NCBI GenBank assembly: GCA_050084985.1
Contig: JBITNC010000001.1
Coordinates: 194,804,001-194,868,000 of the forward strand
Source of the DNA: Nageia nagi
Taxonomy: Eukaryota; Pinophyta
Direction: 5' to 3'
Length of the DNA stretch: 64,000 nt
The notes beneath the pieces were generated by a model that saw only the letters and a list, made by a program, of their open reading frames with translations, was not told the DNA's origin and did no database searches. Position 1 is the stretch's first letter. Each line of letters opens with the position of its first letter. This document shows, in pieces, positions 24,780 to 35,455 of this stretch. A program made the translations under genes and the position numbers.

Positions 24780-26610
24780 ACATTTTTTCAATATCAATTA
24801 TCCATATTTCAATATCCACTATCCATGATTATTAGGTGGACACATGCATTATAGTTTTTAATAATAAATATTTTCTAATAAAAAATAACCACTATCCATG
24901 GTTATGTCATTGTTTAGTACAATATCCAACAAGTAACTATCAATAACTTTAATAATAACAACACTTCCAATAGTTTTATAGATATAAAATAACATGTTTA
25001 ACAAGTCATAACTTCCTTTAACTATAATGTTTTAGTTATTACTAGAAATAGCTTCTTTATCTTGATGCTTTGGTCCTAGTTTAAGTATTACATTTGGATC
25101 TCCTAATTCAAAATGCTTCTTATGTGGAGGAATAGGTATTCTAAAATTGTAGTATACTAATAGCTTGTCTCTAGGTTTAAGATTTACAATAAGAAATATA
25201 CACATTTTTTTCTTTTTTACTCATGAATTCTTCTTTTTCATGTGAAAATTCATGAAATTCATATTTTTTTGGAACTTTTCTACCTTTGGAAGTTTTTATA
25301 TATCCAATAGTATTTCTATGTAGCCTAGGTCGACCATCAATGTAGCTATGATCATTACCTACAACTATTGAGGAATTTCTACACATGTCATATGTAGACA
25401 TACTGAACAAAGAAGTACTCAATCTTATCCATTCCTAATGAGTATAAGTTGGCCCACAAAATAGCATCAATGATGGACTTATCGTACCTAGATAAATTAT
25501 CACAAGTGATAATATGTGTAAGCCCATACCACCATCTTGTAAAATTTTAGAAGGTTTAATCACATATGATTTACTATAAAAAATGAATGGCTCATACACT
25601 TTTGGAAAAGGACATATTTTAGGCCATGCATAATATTTTAGGTGATCATATGTAGGTGCATATAATTTTAACTCATTATCTAACAAATCTAAATCACTGA
25701 CACTCTGAAATGGTAGCTCAACTAGCTCTTAATTTGCACAAGTATGTGTAAGGGATCTTTGAAGTTGTTCTTGATGTCTCATTCTTATAATAGGTAGATT
25801 AATTGACTTATGATTTTCATCTAATGAGTCTCCAAGTTGTATTTTTAGTTCAAAATTATCTTTTATATGTTCAAAACATCTAGTAGGTTTAACTGGATCA
25901 AAGGACTTTTTGCATACTGTAGGAGGTATTGCACCCTCTATATTTGGTAGGCCATAAATATCATAATAATAATATTTCTACAAATTCCCTTCATTTCCAT
26001 TTTCTACCCTTACAAATTGAATACCTACATAAAATATATGCTTTAAAATAAATATTGAAAACATCATTCCATCCTATTATCTCATGATCAACCATCATTT
26101 CATATCCTAGGAAAGCACATCCTACTGTAAATTTATTTTTGGTTATGTTATATCTTTCCCTTCTTGAATTAAGATTTTTTAATAAAATTTATTGATGTTG
26201 GGCCTAATTTTTAAAACATAAATGTAAATAAGAAATGTTGATAGGATTTGATGGTAATATAAAAAATCAAAACATAATTAAATACTAATTATCTTAATGT
26301 GTTCATCATCTTTAGATGGTAAAGAAAGTTCATCACCAGGTTTGGAGTTATCTTCCTATAACATTATCCATATAAATAAAAATTGGTTAAATATTTCATA
26401 TTATTTAAATTAAATCTTACATTTCTAATGAAATTTATATGCACATTAATGATATGCATATACCACATCCTCATCTATCGTACTATCATCGAGAATCAAT
26501 GGTGATATAATATCATTCTCATCTGAATCAGTTGACACATCCTCCCTTCTAGGGGATGAAATAGTGATAGCTCCTCATCATTATATGGTACATAAGTCCT
26601 CCTAGGACTC
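24780..26610 (-). pseudogene. Unrecognised decayed multi-exon gene upstream of the CACTA transposase
   Basis: I do not recognise the family. Minus-strand blocks read cleanly and are separated by AT-rich, intron-like gaps. An acidic start is SSPRREDVSTDSDENDIISP (26560-26500), then EDNSKPGDELSLPSKDDEHI (26355-26295). A block from about 26010 contains YYYYDIYGLPNIEGAIPPTV and SFDPVKPTRCFEHIKDNFEL. Two longer frames follow at 25686-25435 (YDHLKYYAWPKICPFPKVYE) and 25422-25177 (GRPRLHRNTIGYIKTSKGRK). The tail is IPPHKKHFELGDPNVILKLG (25140-25080). It sits between the transposase and the telomere-like arrays and runs in the same direction, so it may be a second CACTA gene, an N-terminal extension of the transposase, or captured host sequence. 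Confidence 0.45.
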
Positions 26611-26769
26611 TACATAATGATAAAAGGAAATGATGATATTGATGTAATGAAGTCACTTGCTTATTTTATAATTAAAACAATTTAGAAATAATAGTTAATA
26701 CATTCCATTGTTTAAAAATATTGAGATACTCTTAAAAATATTCAATTATAAATAAAAATGATGACTTAA
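26611..26769. other. Short AT-rich spacer
   Basis: Nothing is recognised between the unknown minus-strand gene and the start of the TTTAGGG-like array. Confidence 0.4.
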
Positions 26770-27340
26770 GGGCTTAAGATTTTAGGTTTTAAGGTTTAAT
26801 GTTTAATGTTTAGTGTTAAAAATATAAGGTTTAGGATTTAAGGTTAAAGATATAGGTTTAGGGTTTAAGGTTTAGAGTATAGGTTTTAGGGTTTAATGTT
26901 TAATGTTTATAGTTAATGATTTAGGGTATGTTTAGGGTTTAAGGTTCAAGATATAGGTTTACAATTTAGAGTTTAGGGTATATGGTATAAGGTATAGGGT
27001 AAATAGCCTACAATTTAGGATTTAGTGTTTACAATTTAAGGTTTAAGGTTAAACAAGGGTGTATAATAATGTTAAATGTTTAGGGTTAAAGATTTAAGGT
27101 TTATTGTTTAGGGTCCAAGATAGAGGTTTAGGGCTTAGGGTTTAGGATTTAGAGTATATAGATTAGGGTTTACTATTTAATGTTTAGGGTTAAATATTTA
27201 GGGATTAGGGTTCAAAATATAGGTTTAGAGTTTAGGGTTTAGGATATAAGGTATAAGGTCTATTAGGGTGTAATATTTAGGGTTTAGAGTTTAAATTTAG
27301 GCTTTAGGGTTTAAGGTATATGATTTAGGACTATTAGAGC
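26770..27340 (+). repeat. Degenerate TTTAGGG-like array (G-rich strand on +)
   Basis: Dense irregular copies of GGTTTA, TTTAGGG and AGGGTTTAAGG fill about 570 bp, with many single-base variants (GGTTTAATGTTTAATG, GGTATAGGG). It resembles plant interstitial telomeric repeats that have decayed into a minisatellite. The G-rich strand is the plus strand, opposite to the arrays at 28.9 and 29.6 kb. Confidence 0.8.
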
Positions 27341-28084
27341 TTACATTATTATCTTTTTTAATTATGACTTTACAAATGTACATCAAGCAACCTATATGCC
27401 TAATTACTTTATCATGAAATGTAATGTGGTTATAATTTTTTACAATTTTACAAATTGATTAAATCTTATTAATGTGAGCAGTGTGAAAAGTTTTTTTAAA
27501 GTTTTTAATTTTTTTATAATGTATACTAGTTAAGTGTTAAAATAAGATGGGTTGGTAAAATTATAAGATAGGTTTACCATATCTTTTCAATGAGTCACAT
27601 AATGGTATATTGGAAGTGGTCATTATAACTTTACCTCCACCATTGATAATCTAACCCTTGTTTAACCAATGTAGGGTCCAAGCTCAATATGTTGGATACA
27701 AGGCTTCTTAGGGCTAAGTATTGACATGGTGACTAAATGTGTCCCTGAAATACAATGGGGTGTAGGGAATGCCATCAAGTGAGTAGTTAATGGCTTTCCA
27801 TGAGTATCAACCCTTAATGGTGTACCCAATGTACCAACTAGTCCATTGATGTTGCCCAAAATAACTTTTATCTCCCTTATTTATAGTCTTCCAATGAAAG
27901 GTAATGAATCCTATCCTAATGGAAGACTACCTTGGTGATCAAATCCAAGTGTATCCCACTTTATTGCTTAATAATTATGGTGATGGGAACTCAAGAAAGT
28001 TAGAATCAGTAGTTGGTAATCACCTCCAACTCACTGATGTTCATTTTAAAGGCATCATGAATATACATTGATAAAATAAAATAA
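27341..28084. other. Spacer between two repeat arrays
   Basis: About 740 bp of mixed sequence, with a somewhat GC-richer core at 27600-28030. A 65-codon minus-strand frame (27662-27859) has no recognisable domain. No terminal repeats are seen. Confidence 0.4.
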
Positions 28085-28860
28085 CTATTTTAACATTATA
28101 TTAACATTAAAATAGAATTAACATTGCATTAACATATCATTAACATTGCATTAACATAGCATTAACATTACATTAACACTAACATCACATTAACATAGAA
28201 TTACCATAGCATTATCATACCATTAACATCGTATTAACATAGCATAAACATCTCATTAACATTGATATAACATTAACATTAACATCACATTAACATATAT
28301 AAATCATATTAAAATTTCATTAAAAAAAATATCATATTAAAATATCATTACCATCACATTATTACTAACATTGCATTAACATAGCATGAACATGGAATTA
28401 GAATAGCATTAACATCGCATTAATGTAGCATTAACATATCATTAACATCATATTAACATTGCATTAACATAACATTAACACTAGCATCACATTAACATAT
28501 CATTAACATCATATTAACATAGTATTAACACTAACATCATGTTAACATGGCATTAGCACTAACATCATATTAACATCACATTAACATATCATTAACATCT
28601 CATTAACACCAACATCATATTAACATAGCATTAACATTAACATGTCATTAACACTTACATCCATTAACATATCATTAACATCACATTAAAATAACATTAA
28701 CATCACATTAACACTAACATATTATTAACAAAGCATTAACATATCATTAATATTGCATTAAAATAGTATTAATATTATATTAACACTAACATCATATTAA
28801 CTTTTAATTCACACAACATTGATATTAACATAGAATTTACATTTACATAAAATAATATAA
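28085..28860 (+). repeat. ATTAACAT minisatellite array
   Basis: About 775 bp consist almost wholly of the word CATTAACAT with variable 2-6 base spacers (ATTAACATCAC, ATTAACATAGC, ATTAACATATC, ATTAACACTA). A loose unit of about 12 bp is visible, with higher-order phrases such as ACACTAACATCA. It is not a CRISPR array: the spacers are too short and are themselves variants of the unit. Confidence 0.85.
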
Positions 28861-28879
28861 TATTAACCTTGCATTATGA

Positions 28880-29330
28880 TTAATCATTAACAATTAACCT
28901 TAAATCCTACTAACATTAATCATTAACACCTAACCCTAACCACTAATGCCTAACCCTTTAAACCTCCTTAACCCCAAACCACTTAACCCTTATGAATAAC
29001 CCTAATATTAATCTATGACCCTTAATTTTAATTGTAGCCTATAATAATAAACCCTAACTTGAATCCTAACTCCAAAACCCTAAACTATCACACTTAACCC
29101 CGAACCCTTAAACCCTTACCTTTAACCCTAACCCTAAGCCTAACCATTAATAGCTAACCTTAACTCCTACTAACACTAATCATTAATACCTAACTTGAAT
29201 CCTAACCCCAAAACTTCAAATTATTACCCTTAACCCTAAACCCTTAAATCCTTACCTTTAACCTTATCCCTAACCCTAGCCCCAACCATTAACACCTACC
29301 CCTAAATCTCACTAACACTAATCACTAGTT
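28880..29330 (-). repeat. Degenerate CCCTAA-like array with a 136-bp higher-order unit
   Basis: CCCTAAC and CCCTTAA phrases are packed densely. A block beginning TAACTTGAATCCTAAC recurs at about 29055 and 29191, so the array has a 136-bp higher-order period. The block at about 28951 (TAACCCTTTAAACCTCCTTA) recurs 700 bp further on at 29651. The G-rich strand is the minus strand. Confidence 0.8.
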
Positions 29331-29595
29331 TTGCTATAACCCCTTATATATCAAGAAACATTAATAGATATCATTTCTGAGATGCTTATCTTAGATATAA
29401 CAAATGGTTACATATTAAACATTTCATTTATATATAAAAAATATTTATTAAAATTAATAATTCATTTTGTATTAAATTTTTAATAAAATCAAAATAGTTA
29501 GCCAAATGTTTATGATCGGATAGACGATGTGACATTTTGGCTCCCCAACCCCTTGGTTCCTATTATAGTTAAGCCTCTTGATGTAATTAATACTC
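29331..29595. other. Unique spacer within the CCCTAA-like array
   Basis: About 265 bp of non-repetitive sequence separate two homologous array segments. It starts near AGTTTTGCTATAACCCC and ends near CTTGATGTAATTAATACTCC. It carries no coding signal and could be a small insertion between two halves of a duplicated array. Confidence 0.4.
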
Positions 29596-30058
29596 CTAAC
29601 CCTAACCACTAAACTACTCTAACCATTAAACTACCTTAACAACTAGCATCTAACCCTTTAAACCTCCTTAACCTCAAACCACTTAACCCTTACCACCAAC
29701 CCTAATCTTAACCATTGACCCTTAACTTTAATCCTAACCTATAACACAAAACCCACAACCCCTAACTTGACTCCTAACACCAAAAACCTAAACTATTACC
29801 CTTAAGTATAAACCCTTAAACCTTACCCCTACCCCTAACCCTAACCATTAAAACCTAACCTTAACTCCCACTAAATAATCATTATCACCTAACTTGAAGT
29901 CCCACTAACCTAAAACCCTAAACCCTAACCTCTAAACCTTAACCCTAGCCTCGAACCCCAAACCTTAATCTCTAACCCTAAACCCCTAGCTCTAATGCCA
30001 AACCCTAGACCTTGACCTCTAACCCTAAACCCCTAGCCTCTAAACCCAAACCCTAACC
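29596..30058 (-). repeat. Second CCCTAA-like array, homologous to the first
   Basis: It repeats the words of the 28.9-29.2 kb segment with a 700-bp offset (TAACCCTTTAAACCTCCTTA at 29651, TAACTTGACTCCTAAC at 29763). It ends in CTAACCTCTAAACC / CCCTAGCC variants up to about 30058. Confidence 0.8.
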
Positions 30059-30600
30059 TCTAATTTAAATTATTTATAAATATAAATTTTTTAATTAATT
30101 TATTTAAATTTCATTTTTAAGTTATTATTATTTTAAATTTAAATATTATTTAAATTTTCTTTTTATTATTATTTAAATATAATTATATTTACTTAAATAT
30201 TATTTACATTATATATGCTTTTATTTATTTAATTATATATTTTTTATCCTGATGAAATACTTGATGTTATTCCCAATGGTAAGCTTGATGGTATCAAATG
30301 TTAGGAATTTTATCAGGAGGCATCTGTAATAATTAAAAAAATAAAAGGGCTTGACCCACACCCATCACTTTCATTCCAAACACATTTAAAAATATTTCTA
30401 CTTCGAAATTTGGCATGAATAAGCAAGAAGGGGGTTATTATATTGTATTCTACCTCATTTGTATGGAGATTTCTTAGCCAGGTAAGAATATTTCTACCAC
30501 ATTCTAGCAAATTTTCATTTATTTCTTGTATATTTTCAATTTGTTTTAAAAATAAATGTAAAAATTTTAGTGAACAAACATAAGGTTTCTTAAATCTACA
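30059..30600. other. AT-rich spacer with CACTA-subterminal-like words
   Basis: The first 190 bp are almost pure A/T. At 30250-30305 the words CTTGATGTTATTCCC, GGTAAGCTTGATGGTATC and ATGTTAGG resemble motifs near the CACTA left end and the right end of the window. The 115-codon minus-strand frame at 30313-30660 has no recognised domain and overlaps a simple repeat. Confidence 0.35.
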
Positions 30601-30860
30601 TGAAACTAGTAAAAACCCTAGGGTTTTCATCGAAATTGGAAAACACCTTAGGGTTTTCATTTATTTTTTTAAGAATTTAGAAAATACCCTTAAGGCTTTC
30701 TTAGGATTTTTTAAGAATTTGAAAAAAACACTATGGGTTTTACTAAATTTACTAAAAACCCTATAAAAATTGAAAAAAATCTTAAGATTTTTACCAAAAT
30801 TCTCCAAAAATTAGAAAAAATTCTTAGATTTTTTCTAATTTTGAAATTTTTTACTAAAGA
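30601..30860. repeat. Palindromic telomere-box-like repeat
   Basis: Several degenerate copies of a phrase containing AAAACCCTAGGGTTTT occur in a row. The first copy (30612-30627) is a perfect 16-bp palindrome. Later copies decay to AAAACACCTTAGGGTTTT, AAATACCCTTAAGGC and further. Confidence 0.6.
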
Positions 30861-31090
30861 TCCTAACTAAAACTAAAAAAATTCTAAAAATTCACCACAA
30901 GAAAGCATATAGTAAAATAATTATACAAGAATTTGAGAAAACTACCTTCTCCAATATTGATCCTCATATTCCATATTAGAAAAAAGGAACACTAAAATGA
31001 GTTATGTATTAGACATTTTTTATCATTTTTTTAAAACATAATTTTTAATATATCTATTTTTAATAATATTTTTTTATCTTCATAAATAAT

Positions 31091-32690
31091 TGTATTCTTT
31101 CATAATTACACTTTGAAAATAGGTTAATATTCTAGTATTTTTTATTCTTTCATTTATTTTAATAAATATTTCTTAATTCCCTCTTCCTTTTTTCCCTTTC
31201 ATATGTACTTAGCCTTTTTATCAAATTTGAGTCAAATCTAAAGAGTTTCGGGTATTATCAATATTCTAGGTATTGTTTATGTGTGTTAGTCTTAAATATG
31301 TTTTCTTCAAAGGTCTAGCCACTATCTAACAAGTGTTGCAGTAAGTCCTAAAAATTAGTATTAATCAATTTAGTTGTTTCTTTGATAATTATGTATATAA
31401 AGAGCGTAATAGGTTATAGAAATTTTGTTTAAGTCATGTTCAAGAATAAATGTATTATGTTTGAGTAGTATTGTAATATGTAAGGGAAGTAAGTGTCCAA
31501 GTAAAATTCCAAGAGTTATTATGAATAAAATTTTGGGTATTATTTAGATCACCAATGGGTGATGTCATAGAGCCCACCAATTTTTAGAAGGAAGTCTTTA
31601 CCAAACACCAAAAATTTGTGAGTATTGCAAGGAGATATAATAGAACCTACCAATTTTGAGTGATGACATCACCATTTATGTATGAAATTAGTAGGTCCTG
31701 AGATAATCAATAGTGGGTGCTAGCTCATTCATTAAGAGATGCTTCATCAAAACAACTAAATAAATCCCATTGATTTTGAATGATGATATCATAACTTTTG
31801 GCCAAAATCAATGGGTCCTAAGATAATAAGCAAGGGGAAGTACAATGTTTAGTAGGAAGTACCACATTTAGTAGGAGATATTTCATAAAGACAATTAAGT
31901 AGAACCCATCGATTCTGAATGATGACATCACACCTTTTTCCTAAAATTGATGGGTGTTAAATGAAACTTGATCATCATTAGAGCTCGTCAAAGAGAAATA
32001 GAACCTACTAGATAGAATAAGGAATAATGGGTATACTTGTTCACTATGTAATTTAACATAATTGTAATCATAATTATATATTTGTAAATAGTTTTGTTTA
32101 CTATTATAATTAGAAAGATTAGTTATGTATATTAGTGGTAAATAACCACCCAATGGGGAAGGAAAATTTATAAATAGTGGAATTTAGTAAGTCCAAATGG
32201 TAAGATATTTTATCAAATTTGTCCAAGTATATAAGATGCATTCATATATGGTAATGCAAATTGATAATACTTTGCCTGTTGCCAAATGTGGTTGTCTATT
32301 ACACTTTGTGAATGTTATGTATGAAGTGTTGTCTTAAGTTATGGCTATGTGTTGTGATTGGAAGACCCCAAGGGTAAGATAGTTTACTATTCTTAATCCT
32401 GGTTATGGATTATTTCCTATGCTATATTGCCAAGGCTATATAGTTTTAGTATGTATTTTAGTTTAATGTATTTATCTCTTTCATGTTACTTTTAACCTTT
32501 TATATCTCTTTTCTTTTACTTTTAACCTTTACAATAGATACAAACTAACCTACAACCCAGAGATTGTGTAGAAAACCTATACGAGTGCATCCCTACCACC
32601 TTCTACTCTCTTAAAGACCCTATTATTGCAAAAAATTGAGAACTCAACTAGACTAAACCCTTAAGGTTACATTACACCAATCAATAGTAG
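31091..32690 (+). repeat. 5' LTR of the Tat-like element
   Basis: It starts TGTATTCTTTC and matches the right LTR over its length, ending with shared words ACTAGACTAAACCCTTAAG and TTACATTA. It contains the cluster of hairpin units at 31573-31954. It lacks a segment of about 359 bp that is present in the 3' LTR at 42609-42967. Confidence 0.85.
31573..31954. repeat. Four hairpin-forming repeat units inside the LTR
   Basis: Units of about 50 bp lie at 31573-31621, 31646-31695, 31766-31815 and 31905-31954. Each begins CCCAYYGATTTTG-like and ends with the reverse complement (CAAAATCAATGGG). In the third unit the 13-bp arms match perfectly. Loops carry TGATGACATCA or a close variant, itself an 11-bp palindrome. 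The 3' LTR keeps weaker copies at 42182-42235, 42257-42305 and 42481-42529. Confidence 0.8.
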
Positions 32691-33009
32691 AAAATTTCAT
32701 TTTTGACATGCTTGATAGGATGGAAACTAAATTCCATATTTAGCGAGTGTAAATAGGATAAATAGTTTTTTTTGGTAAGCTATCAATTAGATCCTTCAAA
32801 GGTTATAAGGTTTTTATCACTTTATTAGTGAATCTACTATAAACCAATCAATATTTTGAACCTTGGCACATCCAAAATGTAGAATACTAGAAGTAGTGCC
32901 AAAAATTCACTCAGATAGCCTATATTTCAAGAGCTATCAGTTCCTCATAGGAGGACCAGGTGAAATATTTTCTAGATTATTAAAATCCCCTTAAGGGATA
33001 CCCCATTAT

Positions 33010-34165
33010 CATTCATATTTGATTCTATCCTAGAAAATCCTTCACCTAATATAACTACTCCAAGCATGGCTTAATCTACCAATTTCCCTTCTTGGAATAA
33101 TGGCCATCCTTTGGTAGCTGCTACTAATTCAATAACTATTCCTCAAGTAACTTTAAAGGTTTTACCTAAATATTATGGATTTGTTAAAACACCATCTAAT
33201 CATTATTAATATGTCTCTCTATTGGATTCAAGCTTTGATATTATTGATAAAATGGTTATGACTAGATTGTTATCACACTCTTTTGAAAGAAAAGATTCTA
33301 AATGGTACAAAACTCTTACCCCTTAGAATATAAATACATGGGGAGAGTTATGTTAGGATTTAATCAAAAGATTTACTATAGATGATGATGATACTAGTAC
33401 AAGTGTTGATTCTAAATCTCAAGAGGAAGAAAGAATAATGCAATTAGAGGTAACTATTAGGAACCTTACCAATAATCTCACTTTGCAAGAAAAGGAGAAT
33501 CAAGGTTTCAACTATAGAAGATATGATAATCAATATCAATCTAGATTCTAACCCAAGAATAACCAAGCATAATAACCTAACATCCCTAAAGCAATTGATA
33601 ACACTATTATGGCAAGTTTTATAGAGATTGATGCTCTAAGAATTATAAAATGGTGTCCTCCATGTTCTACTCATTTCCTAGACTCATGTGTAGTTTATCA
33701 ACACTAGTACCTGGGCTTGCATTTGAACTAAATCATGGAAGTTGCATTAGATCCTACTACGGATCTCATCATGGTCAAATTTTGGCTTTCAAGATATGCT
33801 AGATAAAAAGCTAACTATGCTCAAACTAAAGCATCTTCTTCAACAACCTTGCAACAACCCTATGTCACTCAGTAGAATCAATAGCCTATCCAGTGCAACT
33901 TGATCCCAAAAGAGGTAAAGATCCTTTAGCCCAACCATAGAATTAATAAAATCAATTTCCTACACATTTAGGTCAAGTTTCTTAGAATCTAGGTATTACT
34001 ACCCTTGCAAAAGGAAATCCCACTGCAACCAAAAAAGAAGTCCCAAAGAAAGAGAGGCCTAATCCACTAAGATATCCTTTCATTGCATATCATTACAAAG
34101 AAAAAGCTACTCAACAATTCAAAACACATCAACTAGCAGAAATAAGTAATTTTGTCCTATATGTT
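33010..34165 (+). pseudogene. Gypsy gag relic
   Basis: Gag forms the particle that packages element RNA. The plus strand keeps the usual matrix-to-capsid signature: SWNNGHPLV near 33093, then SHSFERKDSKWYKTL with NTWGELCQDLIKRF-like residues near 33280-33375. A Gln/Asn-rich tail (ENQGFNYRRYDNQYQ) and a Gln/Pro-rich stretch follow up to 34020. Numerous stops interrupt it. I see no clear CCHC zinc knuckle. Confidence 0.65.
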
Positions 34166-34177
34166 CCATATATCATT

Positions 34178-34790
34178 ATGAATGAACTGAATAAAACTCT
34201 CTCTAAAATGATCATGTTTGATGCATTAAAGATTCTAGGTCAAATGGATCATTTGCAAGAAGCTTTGAAATTAAACAATAGTAAGAAAAGGGTAAATGAG
34301 GGAAATGTTGTTTTGGCAATATTTGATGATGTCCCTCTAGCTCCCATAGGTATAAGGAGACCCCCATCTTTCTATCTTTCTCTTAGACTAGAAGGTTGGG
34401 TAGTTAATAAGTGTATGATAGATATTGGAGCTGCTATTACCATGATTCCCTAAGCTGTTGCAAATGAAATAAAATTATATATCACTAGATGCATTGATGG
34501 TGTTATACAATTAGATTCTTCCTCTATATATGTTGTTGGTAGTGTTAAAGGAGTTCTAATAAATCTTAATGCATTCCTTGATATTTGTGTCATTCAAGAT
34601 ATTATTATTGTTTATCTTCCACCTTTGTTTGGGATCTATTTATCTAGAGAAATTACTATCAAATTGGAAGAATACCTAGCTTTAGATTATACACATATTC
34701 TACTTTCCTTCCAAAATAAACAAGTAAAGATTCTAAATAAGGGTACCAAAAGTGTTCATTCCAAGAAGATCACATAAAAAACTATATGAA
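34178..34790 (+). pseudogene. Gypsy aspartic protease relic
   Basis: Retropepsin cuts the polyprotein. An open frame at 34178-34453 ends with FYLSLRLEGWVVNKCMIDIG followed by AAITMIP. This matches the active-site loop (a)LIDTGASxNxxP, with the DTGA motif changed to DIGA. After one stop the frame continues with SSSIYVVGSVKGVLINL, IIIVYLPPLFGIYLSRE and LEEYLALDYTHILLSFQNKQ, the usual body and C-terminal part of plant gypsy proteases. The Asp is kept, but the Thr-to-Ile change and the stop make it inactive. Confidence 0.8.
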
Positions 34791-34950
34791 TGGCCCTGAA
34801 CTTGTAGAAGTGTTTGAAAGGGATACACTTAGAGAAACATTACTAATAACCATTTTTTTTTGGAAATGACCTAAATTGTCAAGTCATAGATGTTGGCATG
34901 GGAAACTATTATTTATATGAAAATATGCAACCAATATCAGTCATAGTTGA

Positions 34951-35375
34951 AAGGGAGCATGAGGTATGGAAAATGTACTTTGATGGAGCTAGATGTAAAT
35001 ATGGATGTGGAGCTTGTGTTGTATTTAAATCACCATAGGGGAATATGAAGAGATTCTCATTCAAATTCACATGGATTTGCATTAACAATGCTACTAAATA
35101 TGAAACCTTTTATTTAGGATTATCTAAAGCAATCAATATGATCATTAGATGTATAATTATGCATGGTGATTAAACATTGGTCATAAAGCAAGTTAGAAAC
35201 TAGATTAGTGCAAAACATCACTATCTAAAGAACTATAGGAATAGGGTGTGGTATTTACTAGAGTCATTCTTGGCTATCAATTTTATATCTATTTTCAAGA
35301 GGCACAACCAAATAGCTGATGCACTTATTGGAAAAGGGGAACATTATAATCTTGCTCATTAAAAAAGTAGAAGCT
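34951..35375 (+). pseudogene. Additional RNase H domain located before the reverse transcriptase
   Basis: RNase H removes RNA from RNA:DNA hybrids. The plus strand reads VWKMYFDGARCKYGCGACVV, INNATKYETFYLGLSKAI, IIMHGD (then a stop) TLVIKQV, and RHNQIADALIGKG. All four catalytic acids of the fold are present in order: Asp in YFDGA, Glu in YETF, Asp in HGD and Asp in IADAL. The wording (FDGA, NNxxxYE, GDxxLV, ADxL) is that of the archaeal/plant-type RNase H found in Tat elements. It lies between protease and reverse transcriptase, while a second, classical RNase H remnant follows the reverse transcriptase at 36.7-37.05 kb. Confidence 0.85.
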
Positions 35376-35455
35376 TTGGAGTCAAAGTTCAATACAGGTC
35401 ATCAGTGCCTAATGCTGCAAGCTTCTAGAAGGTATTTGATTTCGATGAGCATATT

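Noticed and set aside
27662-27859. 65-codon minus-strand frame in a GC-richer spacer
   Set aside because: No motif, no splice context and no similarity to neighbouring genes.
28085-28860. Regularly spaced repeats as a CRISPR array
   Set aside because: Spacers are 2-6 bases and are variants of the repeat. The context is a plant nuclear genome.
26770-30058. Head-to-head TTTAGGG/CCCTAA as a chromosome end-fusion point
   Set aside because: The repeats are highly degenerate with higher-order periods, are separated by about 1.5 kb of other sequence, and recur elsewhere in the window in both orientations. A mobile or minisatellite origin is simpler.
30313-30660. 115-codon minus-strand frame as a gene
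   Set aside because: It overlaps the palindromic telo-box repeat and shows no known domain; probably chance in low-complexity sequence.
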